A DNA stretch of 64,000 nt, taken from Pseudomonas zanjanensis. Lineage in GTDB: Bacteria; Pseudomonadota; Gammaproteobacteria; Pseudomonadales; Pseudomonadaceae. Positions 16,227 to 24,406 of this stretch are shown here, in pieces. The notes beneath the pieces were generated by a model. That model had not been told where the DNA came from and did not search any database. It was given only the letters and a program-made list of their open reading frames with translations. Both the position numbers and the translations under genes were made by a program. The first letter of the stretch is position 1. Each line of letters opens with the position of its first letter. The stretch covers positions 1-64,000 of the forward strand of contig NZ_JABWRB020000005.1 in the NCBI RefSeq assembly GCF_014268745.2, given 5' to 3'.

Positions 16227-17822
16227 ATGCCCGTACCCGATCCCTTCCGCGAAGGCCTCGCCCGCGGCTGGACCACCTACAACGGCGCGCAGCTGACCGA
16301 AGACCTGACCCTGGAAGCGGACGTGGCCATCGTCGGCAGCGGTGCCGGTGGCGGGACCACGGCGGAAATCCTCAGTGCCGCCGGCTACCGTGTGTTGCTG
16401 ATCGAGGAAGGGCCGCTCAAGACCAGCCATGACTTCAAGCTGCTCGAAGACCAGGCCTACAGCAGCCTGTACCAGGAAGGCCTCGGGCGCATGAGCAAGG
16501 ACGGCGCCATTATCATTCTCCAGGGCCGGGCCGTCGGCGGCACGACGCTGATCAATTGGACCTCCAGCTTCCGCACGCCCGACCAGACCCTCGACCATTG
16601 GGCCGCCGAGCACAACGTCAAGGGTCACGGCCGCGCTGACATGGCACCCTGGTTTGCGCAGATGGAACAACGCCTGGGCGTGGCGCCGTGGCTCGTTCCG
16701 CCCAACGCCAACAACGACGTGATCCGCAAAGGCTGTGAACAACTGGGCTACGCCTGGCACGTCATCCCGCGCAACGTCCGCGGTTGCTGGAACCTGGGTT
16801 ATTGCGGCATGGGCTGCCCGACCAACGCCAAGCAGTCGATGCTGGTCACCACCATCCCGGCCACGCTGGACAAGGGTGGCGCGCTGCTTTACCTGGCGCG
16901 GGCCGAGCGCCTGACGATCAAGAACGACGCCGTGGTCGGCATCGAGTGCCAAGCCATGGACGAACGTTGCGTGGCGCCGACCGGGCGGCGCATCACCGTC
17001 AAGGCGCGGCACTACGTGCTGGCGGGTGGTGGCATCAACAGCCCGGGCCTGCTGTTGCGCTCCGAGGCGCCAGACCCGCACGAACGCGTGGGCAAGCGCA
17101 CCTTCCTGCACTTGGTAAACATGTCCGTCGGGCAATTCGACGAGGTCATCAATCCGTTCTACGGCGCGCCGCAATCGATTTATTCGGATCATTTCCAATG
17201 GCAGGACGGGACTACCGGCAAGATGGCCTACAAGCTCGAAGTCCCGCCCCTGCACCCGGCCCTCGCCACCACGTTATTGGGCGGGTTCGGCGCCGAGAAC
17301 GCCGTGCACATGGCCCAACTGCCCCATACCCACGCCATGCTGGCGCTGTTGCGCGATGGTTTTCACCCGGACAGTCCCGGCGGCAGCGTCGAGTTGCGCA
17401 GCGACGGCACGCCCGTGCTCGACTACCCCGTTTCGCCGTATACCTGGGATGGCCTGCGCCGGGCTTTCCACAGCATGGCCGAAATACAATTCGCCGGCGG
17501 CGCCAAGGCGGTCATGCCCGCCCATAGCGATGCCCACTACGTGAAGACCCTGGCCGAAGCCCGCACACTGATCGACGGACTCGACCTGGCCTTGTATCGC
17601 ACGCGCCTGGGCAGTGCCCACGTGATGGGTGGCTGCGCCATGGGCGAAGACCCGAAAACCGCTGTCGCCGACAGCCTGGGCCGCCACCACCAACTGGGCA
17701 ACCTGTCGATCCATGACGGCTCGCTGTTCCCCACCAGCATCGGCGCCAACCCGCAGTTGTCGGTGTACGGGCTGACCGCACAACTGGCGACGGCCCTGGC
17801 CGAACGCCTGAAAACCCCATGA
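16227..17822 (+). CDS. GMC-family FAD oxidoreductase
   Basis: 531-residue flavoprotein dehydrogenase. The N-terminal ADP-binding fold is IVGSGAGGGTTAEILSAAG (about residues 32-50), followed by the GMC signature region GRAVGGTTLINW. The C-terminal part carries the catalytic His in SAHVMGGCAMGED and the Asn in TSIGANPQLSVYG. It probably oxidises an alcohol to an aldehyde, which the upstream aldehyde dehydrogenase would take to the acid. No signal peptide is seen, so it may ride through the Tat system with the lipoprotein or stay cytoplasmic. Substrate unknown. Confidence 0.87.
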   Translation: MPVPDPFREGLARGWTTYNGAQLTEDLTLEADVAIVGSGAGGGTTAEILSAAGYRVLLIEEGPLKTSHDFKLLEDQAYSSLYQEGLGRMSKDGAIIILQGRAVGGTTLINWTSSFRTPDQTLDHWAAEHNVKGHGRADMAPWFAQMEQRLGVAPWLVPPNANNDVIRKGCEQLGYAWHVIPRNVRGCWNLGYCGMGCPTNAKQSMLVTTIPATLDKGGALLYLARAERLTIKNDAVVGIECQAMDERCVAPTGRRITVKARHYVLAGGGINSPGLLLRSEAPDPHERVGKRTFLHLVNMSVGQFDEVINPFYGAPQSIYSDHFQWQDGTTGKMAYKLEVPPLHPALATTLLGGFGAENAVHMAQLPHTHAMLALLRDGFHPDSPGGSVELRSDGTPVLDYPVSPYTWDGLRRAFHSMAEIQFAGGAKAVMPAHSDAHYVKTLAEARTLIDGLDLALYRTRLGSAHVMGGCAMGEDPKTAVADSLGRHHQLGNLSIHDGSLFPTSIGANPQLSVYGLTAQLATALAERLKTP

Positions 17823-17838
17823 ACCCTGTATTGAAACC

Positions 17839-17928
17839 GTGGCGAGGGAGCTTGCTCCCGCTTGAGCGCGAAGCGCTCACAAAATGGGTCTGCTGCGCAG
17901 CCCAGCGGGAGCAAGCTCCCTCGCCACA
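17839..17928. repeat. REP pair (REPIN), GAGGGAGCTTGCTCC family
   Basis: Inverted pair of the second REP family (GTGGCGAGGGAGCTTGCTCC) just downstream of the GMC gene. Confidence 0.9.
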
Positions 17929-18061
17929 GGCTTACCGAACGTCTGGATATCCGGGTTATTCGCAGCGTCTATAGTGCTTTCTTACGCAACAGCCGACTTG
18001 GCCGACCGAGAAGGCTGCGATACCATCCGACTCCCCAACGGACTCCCGCCAGGACGACGCG

Positions 18062-18541
18062 ATGAACCGAGTGTTGTACCCAGGTACCTTCGACCCTATT
18101 ACCAAGGGCCATGGCGATCTGGTCGAACGCGCCGCGCGCCTGTTCGACCATGTGATCATTGCCGTCGCCGCCAGCCCGAAGAAAAACCCGCTGTTCCCGC
18201 TGGAACAACGTGTGGAACTGGCTCGCGAGGTCACCAAGCACCTGCCCAACGTGGAAGTGGTCGGCTTCTCGACGCTTCTGGCCCACTTTGCCAAGGAAAA
18301 GAACGCCAACGTGTTCCTGCGCGGCCTGCGCGCGGTCTCGGACTTCGAGTACGAGTTCCAATTGGCCAACATGAACCGCCAATTGGCACCGGACGTCGAA
18401 AGCCTGTTCCTGACGCCGTCGGAGCGCTACTCGTTCATTTCCTCGACCCTGGTACGGGAAATTGCGGCGTTGGGCGGTGATATCACCAAGTTCGTCCACC
18501 CGGCCGTGGCCGATGCACTGACCCTGCGCTTCAAGAAATAG
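18062..18541 (+). CDS. coaD: Phosphopantetheine adenylyltransferase CoaD
   Basis: Penultimate step of coenzyme A synthesis: transfers AMP from ATP to 4'-phosphopantetheine. The 159-residue protein has the nucleotidyltransferase motif PGTFDPITKGHGDLVERA near the start, FLRGLRAVSDFEYE in the middle and the ISSTLVREIA motif near residue 127. Length and motifs are canonical. Followed after 133 bases by the ferredoxin gene, an order conserved in pseudomonads. Confidence 0.97.
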   Translation: MNRVLYPGTFDPITKGHGDLVERAARLFDHVIIAVAASPKKNPLFPLEQRVELAREVTKHLPNVEVVGFSTLLAHFAKEKNANVFLRGLRAVSDFEYEFQLANMNRQLAPDVESLFLTPSERYSFISSTLVREIAALGGDITKFVHPAVADALTLRFKK

Positions 18542-18548
18542 CTGGCGG

Positions 18549-18572
18549 GTGCTGCGAGCCGCCTCGCAGCAC
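18549..18572. other. Perfect 10-bp hairpin after coaD
   Basis: GTGCTGCGAG, a four-base loop and CTCGCAGCAC begin eight bases after the coaD stop. There is no T-run, so it is not a standard terminator. It may protect the coaD mRNA end or be a degenerate terminator. Confidence 0.5.
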
Positions 18573-18674
18573 AGCGCAGTCCATCGCGCCCGCGTGCACT
18601 GCGCTCGTCAATGCGGCACAATTGCGCCCATACGTTTTCAGATGCCCGGGCCCAACGCCCCGGCAGGAGCCTGC

Positions 18675-18926
18675 ATGTCCCTGATCATCACCGACGACTG
18701 CATCAATTGCGACGTCTGCGAACCCGAGTGCCCGAACGCCGCCATTTCCCAAGGTGAGGAAATCTACGTCATCGACCCGAACCTGTGCACCCAGTGCGTC
18801 GGCCATTACGACGAACCCCAGTGCCAGCAGGTTTGCCCAGTGGATTGCATTCCGCTGGACGAGGCTCATCCGGAGACGGAAGAGCAGTTGATGGAGAAAT
18901 ATCGCAAGATCACTGGCAAGGCTTGA
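18675..18926 (+). CDS. fdx1: YfhL-family 2[4Fe-4S] ferredoxin
   Basis: 83-residue electron carrier. The first cluster motif is CINCDVCEPECP; the second, with the Alvin-type insertion, is CTQCVGHYDEPQCQQVCPVDC, followed by a helical C-terminal extension. The P. aeruginosa counterpart beside coaD (Fdx1) is an essential low-potential ferredoxin. The ATG at 18675 follows GGCAGGAGCC; the longer upstream frame is not likely to be coding. Confidence 0.93.
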   Translation: MSLIITDDCINCDVCEPECPNAAISQGEEIYVIDPNLCTQCVGHYDEPQCQQVCPVDCIPLDEAHPETEEQLMEKYRKITGKA

Positions 18927-18957
18927 GCCAGGTGGTTTTCTAGCGTCTGTACCGACG

Positions 18958-19052
18958 TCTTCGCGAGCAAGCCCGCTCCCATAGAAATCGACTGTGTTCA
19001 CATGATTTGTGTCATAAGCACATCCCTTGTGGGAGCGGGCTTGCTCGCGAAG
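18958..19052. repeat. REP pair, outward-facing, GCGGGCTTGCTCGC family
   Basis: Two copies of the REP core in opposite orientations (reverse first, forward second), the second ending near 19052. The first copy carries one mismatch (CTCCCATAG). Confidence 0.85.
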
Positions 19053-19089
19053 AGGCCCTCAGCCACCACCCAGATATAACTGTTGACCT

Positions 19090-19410
19090 TCACTCCTGCC
19101 GCTCAAACCCCTCCCCCACACACCCCAGGCATCGCACAAACGTGGCTTTCGCCGGGTCCACCACCAGCGCCTTCCCCGCATCGCCGACCCCACCGCCCAG
19201 CGCGGTAAAGGGCAACGACACCACGAACGCCCCCGCCCCGATCACCGTGGCGGCGAGCAGCAGTGGGCGGGCGATCAGCAGATCACCGATCATGGCAAAA
19301 GCCGGCGGATTCTGGATGGTGTAGCGCGGGTCGCCGCTGCCACTGTTGGCCTGGGCAGGCAAACCAACACTCAGCAGCAGCGCTAAAGCGACAGGTCGAA
19401 GCAATTTCAT
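19090..19410 (-). CDS. Small exported hypothetical protein
   Basis: 106 residues with a clear signal peptide (MKLLRPVALALLLSVGLPAQA). A hydrophobic, glycine/alanine-rich segment follows (about 45-75), and a CLGCVGEG motif lies near the C-terminus. It probably spans or coats the inner membrane. The AAGGAT ribosome binding site supports the ATG at 19410. No family function is known to me; relatives are common in Pseudomonas and sometimes mislabelled as transporters. It lies upstream of mutM but across a 53-base gap, in the reverse order of transcription. Confidence 0.75.
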   Translation of the reverse strand: MKLLRPVALALLLSVGLPAQANSGSGDPRYTIQNPPAFAMIGDLLIARPLLLAATVIGAGAFVVSLPFTALGGGVGDAGKALVVDPAKATFVRCLGCVGEGFERQE

Positions 19411-19463
19411 CGGGCGATCCTTCGGCTAAATCAGTTAATACTGACTATAGACCGTAGGACCGA

Positions 19464-20276
19464 TCAGCTCTGGCAGCGAGGGCACCAGACGCTGGCGCGC
19501 TGGCCCAGGCGGATTTCCCGCAGCCCCGTGCCGCAGACCTTGCACAGTTCCCCGCCCCGGCCATAGACAAACAGCTCCTGCTGGAAATAGCCCGGCTGGC
19601 CGTCCCCACCGATGAAGTCCCGCAACGTGGTGCCACCGCGCTCGATGGCATGGGCGAGGATGCGCTTGATCTCGATCGCCAGCTTCAGGTAACGCGCCCG
19701 GGAAATGCCTCCGGCTGACCGGCGCGGGTCGATCCCGGCGGCGAACAGCGCCTCGGTCGCGTAGATATTGCCCACGCCCACCACCACTGCGTTGTCCATG
19801 ATGAACGGCTTGACGGCCATGGAGCGCCCTCGCGAAAGCTGGAACAACCGCTCGCCATCGAACAGGTCGGTCAACGGCTCGGGACCGAGGCGAATCAACA
19901 ACTCGTGATTAAGCGGGTCGAGGCTCCAGAGCATCGCGCCGAAACGCCGAGGGTCGGTGTAGCGCAAGGCCAGGCCCGACTCCAGCTCGATGTCCACGTG
20001 CTCATGCTTGAGGGCGGGCATGCCGACCTCCACCAGGCGCAAGTTGCCGGACATGCCCAGGTGGCTGATCAACGTGCCGACCTCGGCATTGATCAACAGG
20101 TATTTGGCCCGCCGCTCCACTTGCACGATGCGCTGGCCCGAGAGCCGCACGTCGAGATCTTCCGGGATCGGCCAGCGCAGGCGGCGGTCACGGACCACCA
20201 CGCGACTGACCCGCTGGCCTTCAAGATGGGGCGCGATGCCGCGACGGGTGGTTTCGACTTCCGGCAGTTCTGGCAT
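19464..20276 (-). CDS. mutM: Formamidopyrimidine-DNA glycosylase MutM (Fpg)
   Basis: Base-excision repair enzyme that removes 8-oxoguanine and formamidopyrimidines and nicks the strand by beta/delta elimination. The 270-residue protein begins with the catalytic MPELPEVET (Pro after Met is the nucleophile, Glu next). It has the DNA-binding FIMDNAVVVGVGNIYA and ends with a zinc finger of four cysteines (CKVCG...CPRCQ). The length is typical. It follows the HDOD gene by 30 bases on the same strand. Confidence 0.97.
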   Translation of the reverse strand: MPELPEVETTRRGIAPHLEGQRVSRVVVRDRRLRWPIPEDLDVRLSGQRIVQVERRAKYLLINAEVGTLISHLGMSGNLRLVEVGMPALKHEHVDIELESGLALRYTDPRRFGAMLWSLDPLNHELLIRLGPEPLTDLFDGERLFQLSRGRSMAVKPFIMDNAVVVGVGNIYATEALFAAGIDPRRSAGGISRARYLKLAIEIKRILAHAIERGGTTLRDFIGGDGQPGYFQQELFVYGRGGELCKVCGTGLREIRLGQRASVWCPRCQS

Positions 20277-20306
20277 GGGGTTCTCGCGTCAGGCGAAGCC
20301 GCGCGC

Positions 20307-21176
20307 TCAACGGGAGGCGAGGTCGCGAATTTCCTGTTTTTGGGTCTGGAAGTCGTATTCCGACAAACCGATGTAGTCGAGCACCAGGCCCCCGACGCTC
20401 TCCCACTCGTGGTCTTCGGCCTGGTTGCCCAGCACCCGGTGGGAGGCACAGATGTTCTCGGACATCTTCAGGATCGCCAGCAGGTTTTTCAGCGGGCTGT
20501 TGTTGCGTGAAGACTCGTCGCTGAACACCGCCAGGGCATTGTGGTGGTTGGCAATGGCCTGGCTGACGTGATCCGGCAGGCGCCAGGACTTGGACGTGTA
20601 GTAACCGACCACCGCATGGTTGGTGTTGAACACGCGGTTCTCGGTGTCCACCACCCGGCACTCGGCGCTGGCACTGGCGTAGGCCTCTTCCAGCACGCTC
20701 ATGTAGTTGGGAAACTGCTTGAGCATCAACGGCACGCCACAATCGTGGAACAGCCCCAGGGCATAGGCTTCGTCACCATTTTCCAGGCCGACGCGCTTGG
20801 CCAGGGTCAGGCAGGTCATCGCCACGTCCTGGGCCGTATCCCAAAAGCGGTTCAGGGTGACGATGGCGTCGTCGTGCAGCTCGCTTTTGATCGACTGCGC
20901 ATTGATCAGGTTGATGATCGAACGGCTACCCAGCAGGTTCACCGCGCGCTGGATCGAGGTGATCTTGTTGCGCAGGCCGTAATACGGCGAATTGACGATC
21001 TTGAGCAAGGCCCCGGAAAGGCCCGGGTCCTGAGAAATCAGTTTGGCGATGGTCTCCAGGTCCGGGTCGGGCATGTACTGCTCCATCTGCAGATCCACCA
21101 TGATCTGCGGCTGGGGCGGCACGCTGATGCCTTGCAAGGACTGTTGGATCTGTTCGGCAGTAAGCTCTTTGGACAT
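20307..21176 (-). CDS. HDOD domain signalling protein
   Basis: 289 residues occupied mainly by one HDOD domain (about 15-215), a relative of HD phosphohydrolases usually lacking catalysis and acting in signalling. Recognisable are SQDPGLSGALLKIVNSPYYG, SIQRAVNLLGSRSI and LGLFHDCGVPLML; a late INQAIANHH-like segment reads VSQAIANHHNALA. There is no additional output domain. It may sense cell state or interact with two-component or cyclic-di-GMP circuits; nothing in the neighbourhood specifies this. Promoter and mutM order suggest co-transcription. Confidence 0.87.
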   Translation of the reverse strand: MSKELTAEQIQQSLQGISVPPQPQIMVDLQMEQYMPDPDLETIAKLISQDPGLSGALLKIVNSPYYGLRNKITSIQRAVNLLGSRSIINLINAQSIKSELHDDAIVTLNRFWDTAQDVAMTCLTLAKRVGLENGDEAYALGLFHDCGVPLMLKQFPNYMSVLEEAYASASAECRVVDTENRVFNTNHAVVGYYTSKSWRLPDHVSQAIANHHNALAVFSDESSRNNSPLKNLLAILKMSENICASHRVLGNQAEDHEWESVGGLVLDYIGLSEYDFQTQKQEIRDLASR

Positions 21177-21293
21177 GAGTACACACTCTGGGTCAGGCGG
21201 GGATTCTAACCCTTAAAGATGGATCCGATACACCGCAAGGGAGATCGGCGGAACTTTGCTTCAGGTATCGGCTTGCGCGTGAGGCCCGCGCTC

Positions 21294-21420
21294 TGTAGGA
21301 GCCTGCGATCTTTTGATTTTGATTTTGATTTTGATCTTGATCTTTCGCTCGCGACTCAATGGGCAGTGGAAAAGATCGCAGCCTCGTTGCACTCGACAGC
21401 TCCTACACAGCTCCTACACA
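21294..21420. repeat. TGTAGGAGC-type dispersed repeat with hexanucleotide run
   Basis: Inverted ends (TGTAGGAGC on the left, AGCTCCTACA twice on the right, and GCGATCTTTT pairing with AAAAGATCGC inside) mark a third dispersed repeat type common in fluorescent pseudomonads. At its centre, 21311-21340, are four perfect TTTTGA units and one TCTTGA. It lies within the 350-base gap between the HDOD and rlmI genes, which otherwise shows no gene. Confidence 0.8.
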
Positions 21421-21526
21421 GTTTCTACGGCCAAGGGAGAAGGTGTCCCCCTCACCACATGTCCACCGCAAGCCCCGCCAGGGTTGCAACACGGTATACT
21501 CCCGCTCTTTTTTCCGGAGCGACGTC

Positions 21527-22723
21527 ATGTCCCTGCCTAGCCTGCGCCTCAAAGCCAACGCCGACCGTCGCCTGCGCGCCGGCCACCTGTGGGTCTACAG
21601 CAACGAAATCGATGTAGCCGCCACGCCCCTGCACGGCTTCAAGGCCGGCGACCAGGCCATCCTCGAAGCCGCCGGCGGCAAGCCGTTGGGCATCGTTGCG
21701 ATGAGCCCCAACAACCTGATCTGCGCCCGGCTGCTGTCTCGTGACGTGAAGCTGCCGCTGGACAAGTCCCTGCTGGTGCATCGCCTCAACGTGGCGTTGT
21801 CCCTGCGCGAGCGGCTGTTCGACAAGCCGTTCTATCGCCTGGTCTACGGCGACTCCGACCTGCTGCCAGGCCTGGTGGTCGACCGCTTCGGCGACATCCT
21901 GGTGGTGCAGATCGCCTCGGCCACCATGGAAGCCCACAAGGACGACGTGATCGCCGCCCTGACTCAAGTGCTCAAGCCCAGCGGCATCCTGTTCAAGAAC
22001 GACTCCGCCGCCCGTGACGCCGAAGGCCTGAACCGCTACGTCGAGACCGTGTTCGGCCTGGTGCCGGAATGGGTCGCCCTGGAAGAGAACGGCGTGAAGT
22101 TCGAAGCGCCAGTCATGGAAGGCCAGAAAACCGGCTGGTTCTACGACCACCGCATGAACCGCGCACGCCTGGCCCCGTACGCCAAGGGCAAGCGCGTGCT
22201 GGACCTGTTCAGCTACATCGGCGGATGGGGCGTGCAAGCCGCGGCGTTCGGCGCCAGTGAGGTGTTCTGCGTCGATGCCTCGGCCTTCGCCCTCGACGGT
22301 GTCGAGCGCAACGCCGCGCTGAACGGCTTCGCCGAGAAACTGACCTGCATCGAAGGCGACGTCTTCGAAGCCCTGAAGGAACTCAAGGCCAGCGAAGAGC
22401 GTTTCGACGTGATCGTCGCCGACCCACCGGCCTTCATCAAGCGCAAGAAAGACCTGAAGAATGGCGAAGGCGCCTATCGCCGCCTCAACGAGCAAGCCAT
22501 GCGCCTGCTCAGCAAGGACGGCATCCTGGTCAGCGCATCGTGCTCGATGCACCTGCCCGAAGACGACCTGCAAAATATCCTGCTGACCAGCGCCCGTCAC
22601 CTGGACCGCAACATCCAACTGCTCGAACGCGGCGGCCAGGGGCCCGACCACCCGGTACACCCGGCCATCGCCGAAACCCGCTACATCAAGAGCATCACCT
22701 GCCGGTTGCTACCCAACAGCTGA
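21527..22723 (+). CDS. rlmI: 23S rRNA (cytosine-C5)-methyltransferase RlmI-like
   Basis: 398-residue class I methyltransferase matching E. coli RlmI (m5C1962). An N-terminal PUA domain (SLRLKANADRRLRAGHLWVYSNEID) is followed by a linker and the Rossmann domain with VLDLFSYIGGWGVQAAAFGA, the acidic loop VFCVDAS, VADPPAFIKRKKDL and the cysteine-bearing SASCSMHL. A GGAG site selects the ATG at 21527; the open frame upstream enters the dispersed repeat. A terminator follows at 22780. Confidence 0.9.
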   Translation: MSLPSLRLKANADRRLRAGHLWVYSNEIDVAATPLHGFKAGDQAILEAAGGKPLGIVAMSPNNLICARLLSRDVKLPLDKSLLVHRLNVALSLRERLFDKPFYRLVYGDSDLLPGLVVDRFGDILVVQIASATMEAHKDDVIAALTQVLKPSGILFKNDSAARDAEGLNRYVETVFGLVPEWVALEENGVKFEAPVMEGQKTGWFYDHRMNRARLAPYAKGKRVLDLFSYIGGWGVQAAAFGASEVFCVDASAFALDGVERNAALNGFAEKLTCIEGDVFEALKELKASEERFDVIVADPPAFIKRKKDLKNGEGAYRRLNEQAMRLLSKDGILVSASCSMHLPEDDLQNILLTSARHLDRNIQLLERGGQGPDHPVHPAIAETRYIKSITCRLLPNS

Positions 22724-22779
22724 AGCAGGGCGGGGCCAGTGCCGTAGCGCTGCGCCCCGCACACTCGAATTGCATGCTG

Positions 22780-22805
22780 ATCGCGGCCTTGGCTGCGATT
22801 TTTTT
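22780..22805 (+). terminator. Rho-independent terminator after rlmI
   Basis: Stem ATCGCGGC / GCTGCGAT (one G-U pair) with a CTTG loop is followed by a run of seven T, 57 bases after the rlmI stop. Confidence 0.8.
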
Positions 22806-22934
22806 CGCGCCTGAATAAGTTTGTAGGAGAACCCCCACGCAATTACCAGAACCGCCCTACTCAATCTCCCCGTGACTGGCGGACATGACGCATTAGGATT
22901 GAAAGCTCCCCTCGGGTAAGCCTTGGAGCGCCTC

Positions 22935-24140
22935 ATGACTGATCCGCAAAACCGCCTGGCGGCCCGTAAACCGGCCACCGTCGGCTTGTTGCTGACGCTG
23001 ACGCTGCTCGGCGTCTTTCCAATCGATGTCGTGCTGCCCTCGTTCCCCGCCCTGTCTGAGCATTTTGAACGCCCATCGTCGGACATTGCCCTGTCCGTCA
23101 GCCTGTTCGCGGTGGGTATCGCCCTTTCGCAACTGCTCGTCGGTCCGCTTTCCGACGTCATGGGGCGCAAAAACCTGCTGTTGATCGGAATCACCGTTTC
23201 CGCCGTTGGCGCAGCAGGTTGCGTGGTTGCAGACGGTTATTGGTCTTTTTTGGGGTTCCGGATTGTCCAGGCTTTGGGGTGTGGTTTTTTTGTGTTGTCC
23301 CAAGCGCTGATCCAAGACCTGTTCACCGGCCAGGAACAGCAGCGACTGCGGATCTTCCTGGTCACCTGCGGCGGGATTTTCATTTCCGTTTCGCCCCTGG
23401 CCGGCACCGGGCTGCAAAGCTGGATGGGCTGGCGTGGCAGTTTCCTGGTGTTCATCGCCCTGGCCATCGCTGCTTTCATCACTGCCAGTCGTTTACTTCA
23501 ACACCCTGCGGCAGGCAACCCACCCAAGCGCCTGGATTTCATCGCCGCCTATGGAAAGGTCTGCGGCGACTTCAGCTTCATGGCTTATTGGCTAACCTCG
23601 GCGCTGGCTTTTTCCTGCCATTTTTCGTTCATCGTCATTTCACCGCTGGTCCTGATCGACCAGTTGCACCTCTCCCCCGAAGCTTTTTCGTTGGCGCTGC
23701 TGGGCTATGGGCTGGCCTATATCGGCGGGGGCGCGGTAGCGTCCGTGCTGAGCCATCGAATCGATCCCCAAGCACAGATCATCGTGGGCCTGGGCCTGAT
23801 CCTCGCCGCAGGCCTGCTGATGCTGGGGCTCGCCAATCACCTGGGCTTGTCAGTCACCACGCTGTTGCTGCCCATGATCGTCTGCACCACCGGAACGACC
23901 ATCGCCCGCGCGGCCGCCCACACCCAAGCCATGAATCGATTCCCCGGGCAGGCCGGCACATCCGCTTCGGCCGGCAGCGTGCTGATCTTCATCGTCGGCG
24001 GGCTGACCAGCGCCGCGATCAGCCTCACCCCGCTGGACTTACAGCTGGCCCTGGCCCTCTGCCTGATCCTGCTCAGCCTGCTGGGGGTGGCTCTCAATGC
24101 CCTGGTCCGGCTGCGCGATAGGGTGTTGTTAGCCGGCTGA
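22935..24140 (+). CDS. MFS drug-resistance-type transporter (Bcr/CflA-like)
   Basis: 401-residue proton-coupled exporter with twelve predicted membrane helices. Motif A after helix 2 reads GPLSDVMGRKNLL and helix 1 contains FPIDVVLPSFPAL, the DHA1 Bcr/CflA pattern. Substrate unknown. A TTG four codons upstream is open, but GGAG precedes the ATG at 22935, which I prefer. A terminator separates it from rlmI, so it is probably a single-gene unit. Confidence 0.87.
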   Translation: MTDPQNRLAARKPATVGLLLTLTLLGVFPIDVVLPSFPALSEHFERPSSDIALSVSLFAVGIALSQLLVGPLSDVMGRKNLLLIGITVSAVGAAGCVVADGYWSFLGFRIVQALGCGFFVLSQALIQDLFTGQEQQRLRIFLVTCGGIFISVSPLAGTGLQSWMGWRGSFLVFIALAIAAFITASRLLQHPAAGNPPKRLDFIAAYGKVCGDFSFMAYWLTSALAFSCHFSFIVISPLVLIDQLHLSPEAFSLALLGYGLAYIGGGAVASVLSHRIDPQAQIIVGLGLILAAGLLMLGLANHLGLSVTTLLLPMIVCTTGTTIARAAAHTQAMNRFPGQAGTSASAGSVLIFIVGGLTSAAISLTPLDLQLALALCLILLSLLGVALNALVRLRDRVLLAG

Positions 24141-24406
24141 ACCCTGCCAGTCGTCATCCCGCGCACGACATTGGCGTCCGATCAGCGCTTTGCGTCATTT
24201 CATCCTGGCGCCAGCGGTGTAGAATCGTGGCATTCATCGCCATTCATCCCCGGCGGGTTTATGAGCTCATGCCGAGGCGCGCAGCGATCCTGCAAAGTCA
24301 TCGGCCACTTCCGGACACACGGCCAAACCCGGGTGTTCCAGACGTCGACAGAAGCTCACTCCCATTGATACCTGATAAGTACCTGATTAGCCGCCCGGAG
24401 TGCTCC

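Noticed and set aside
24141..24406. Leader peptide/attenuator for ilvD
   Set aside because: No short frame rich in Ile, Leu or Val codons and no terminator hairpin pair was found.
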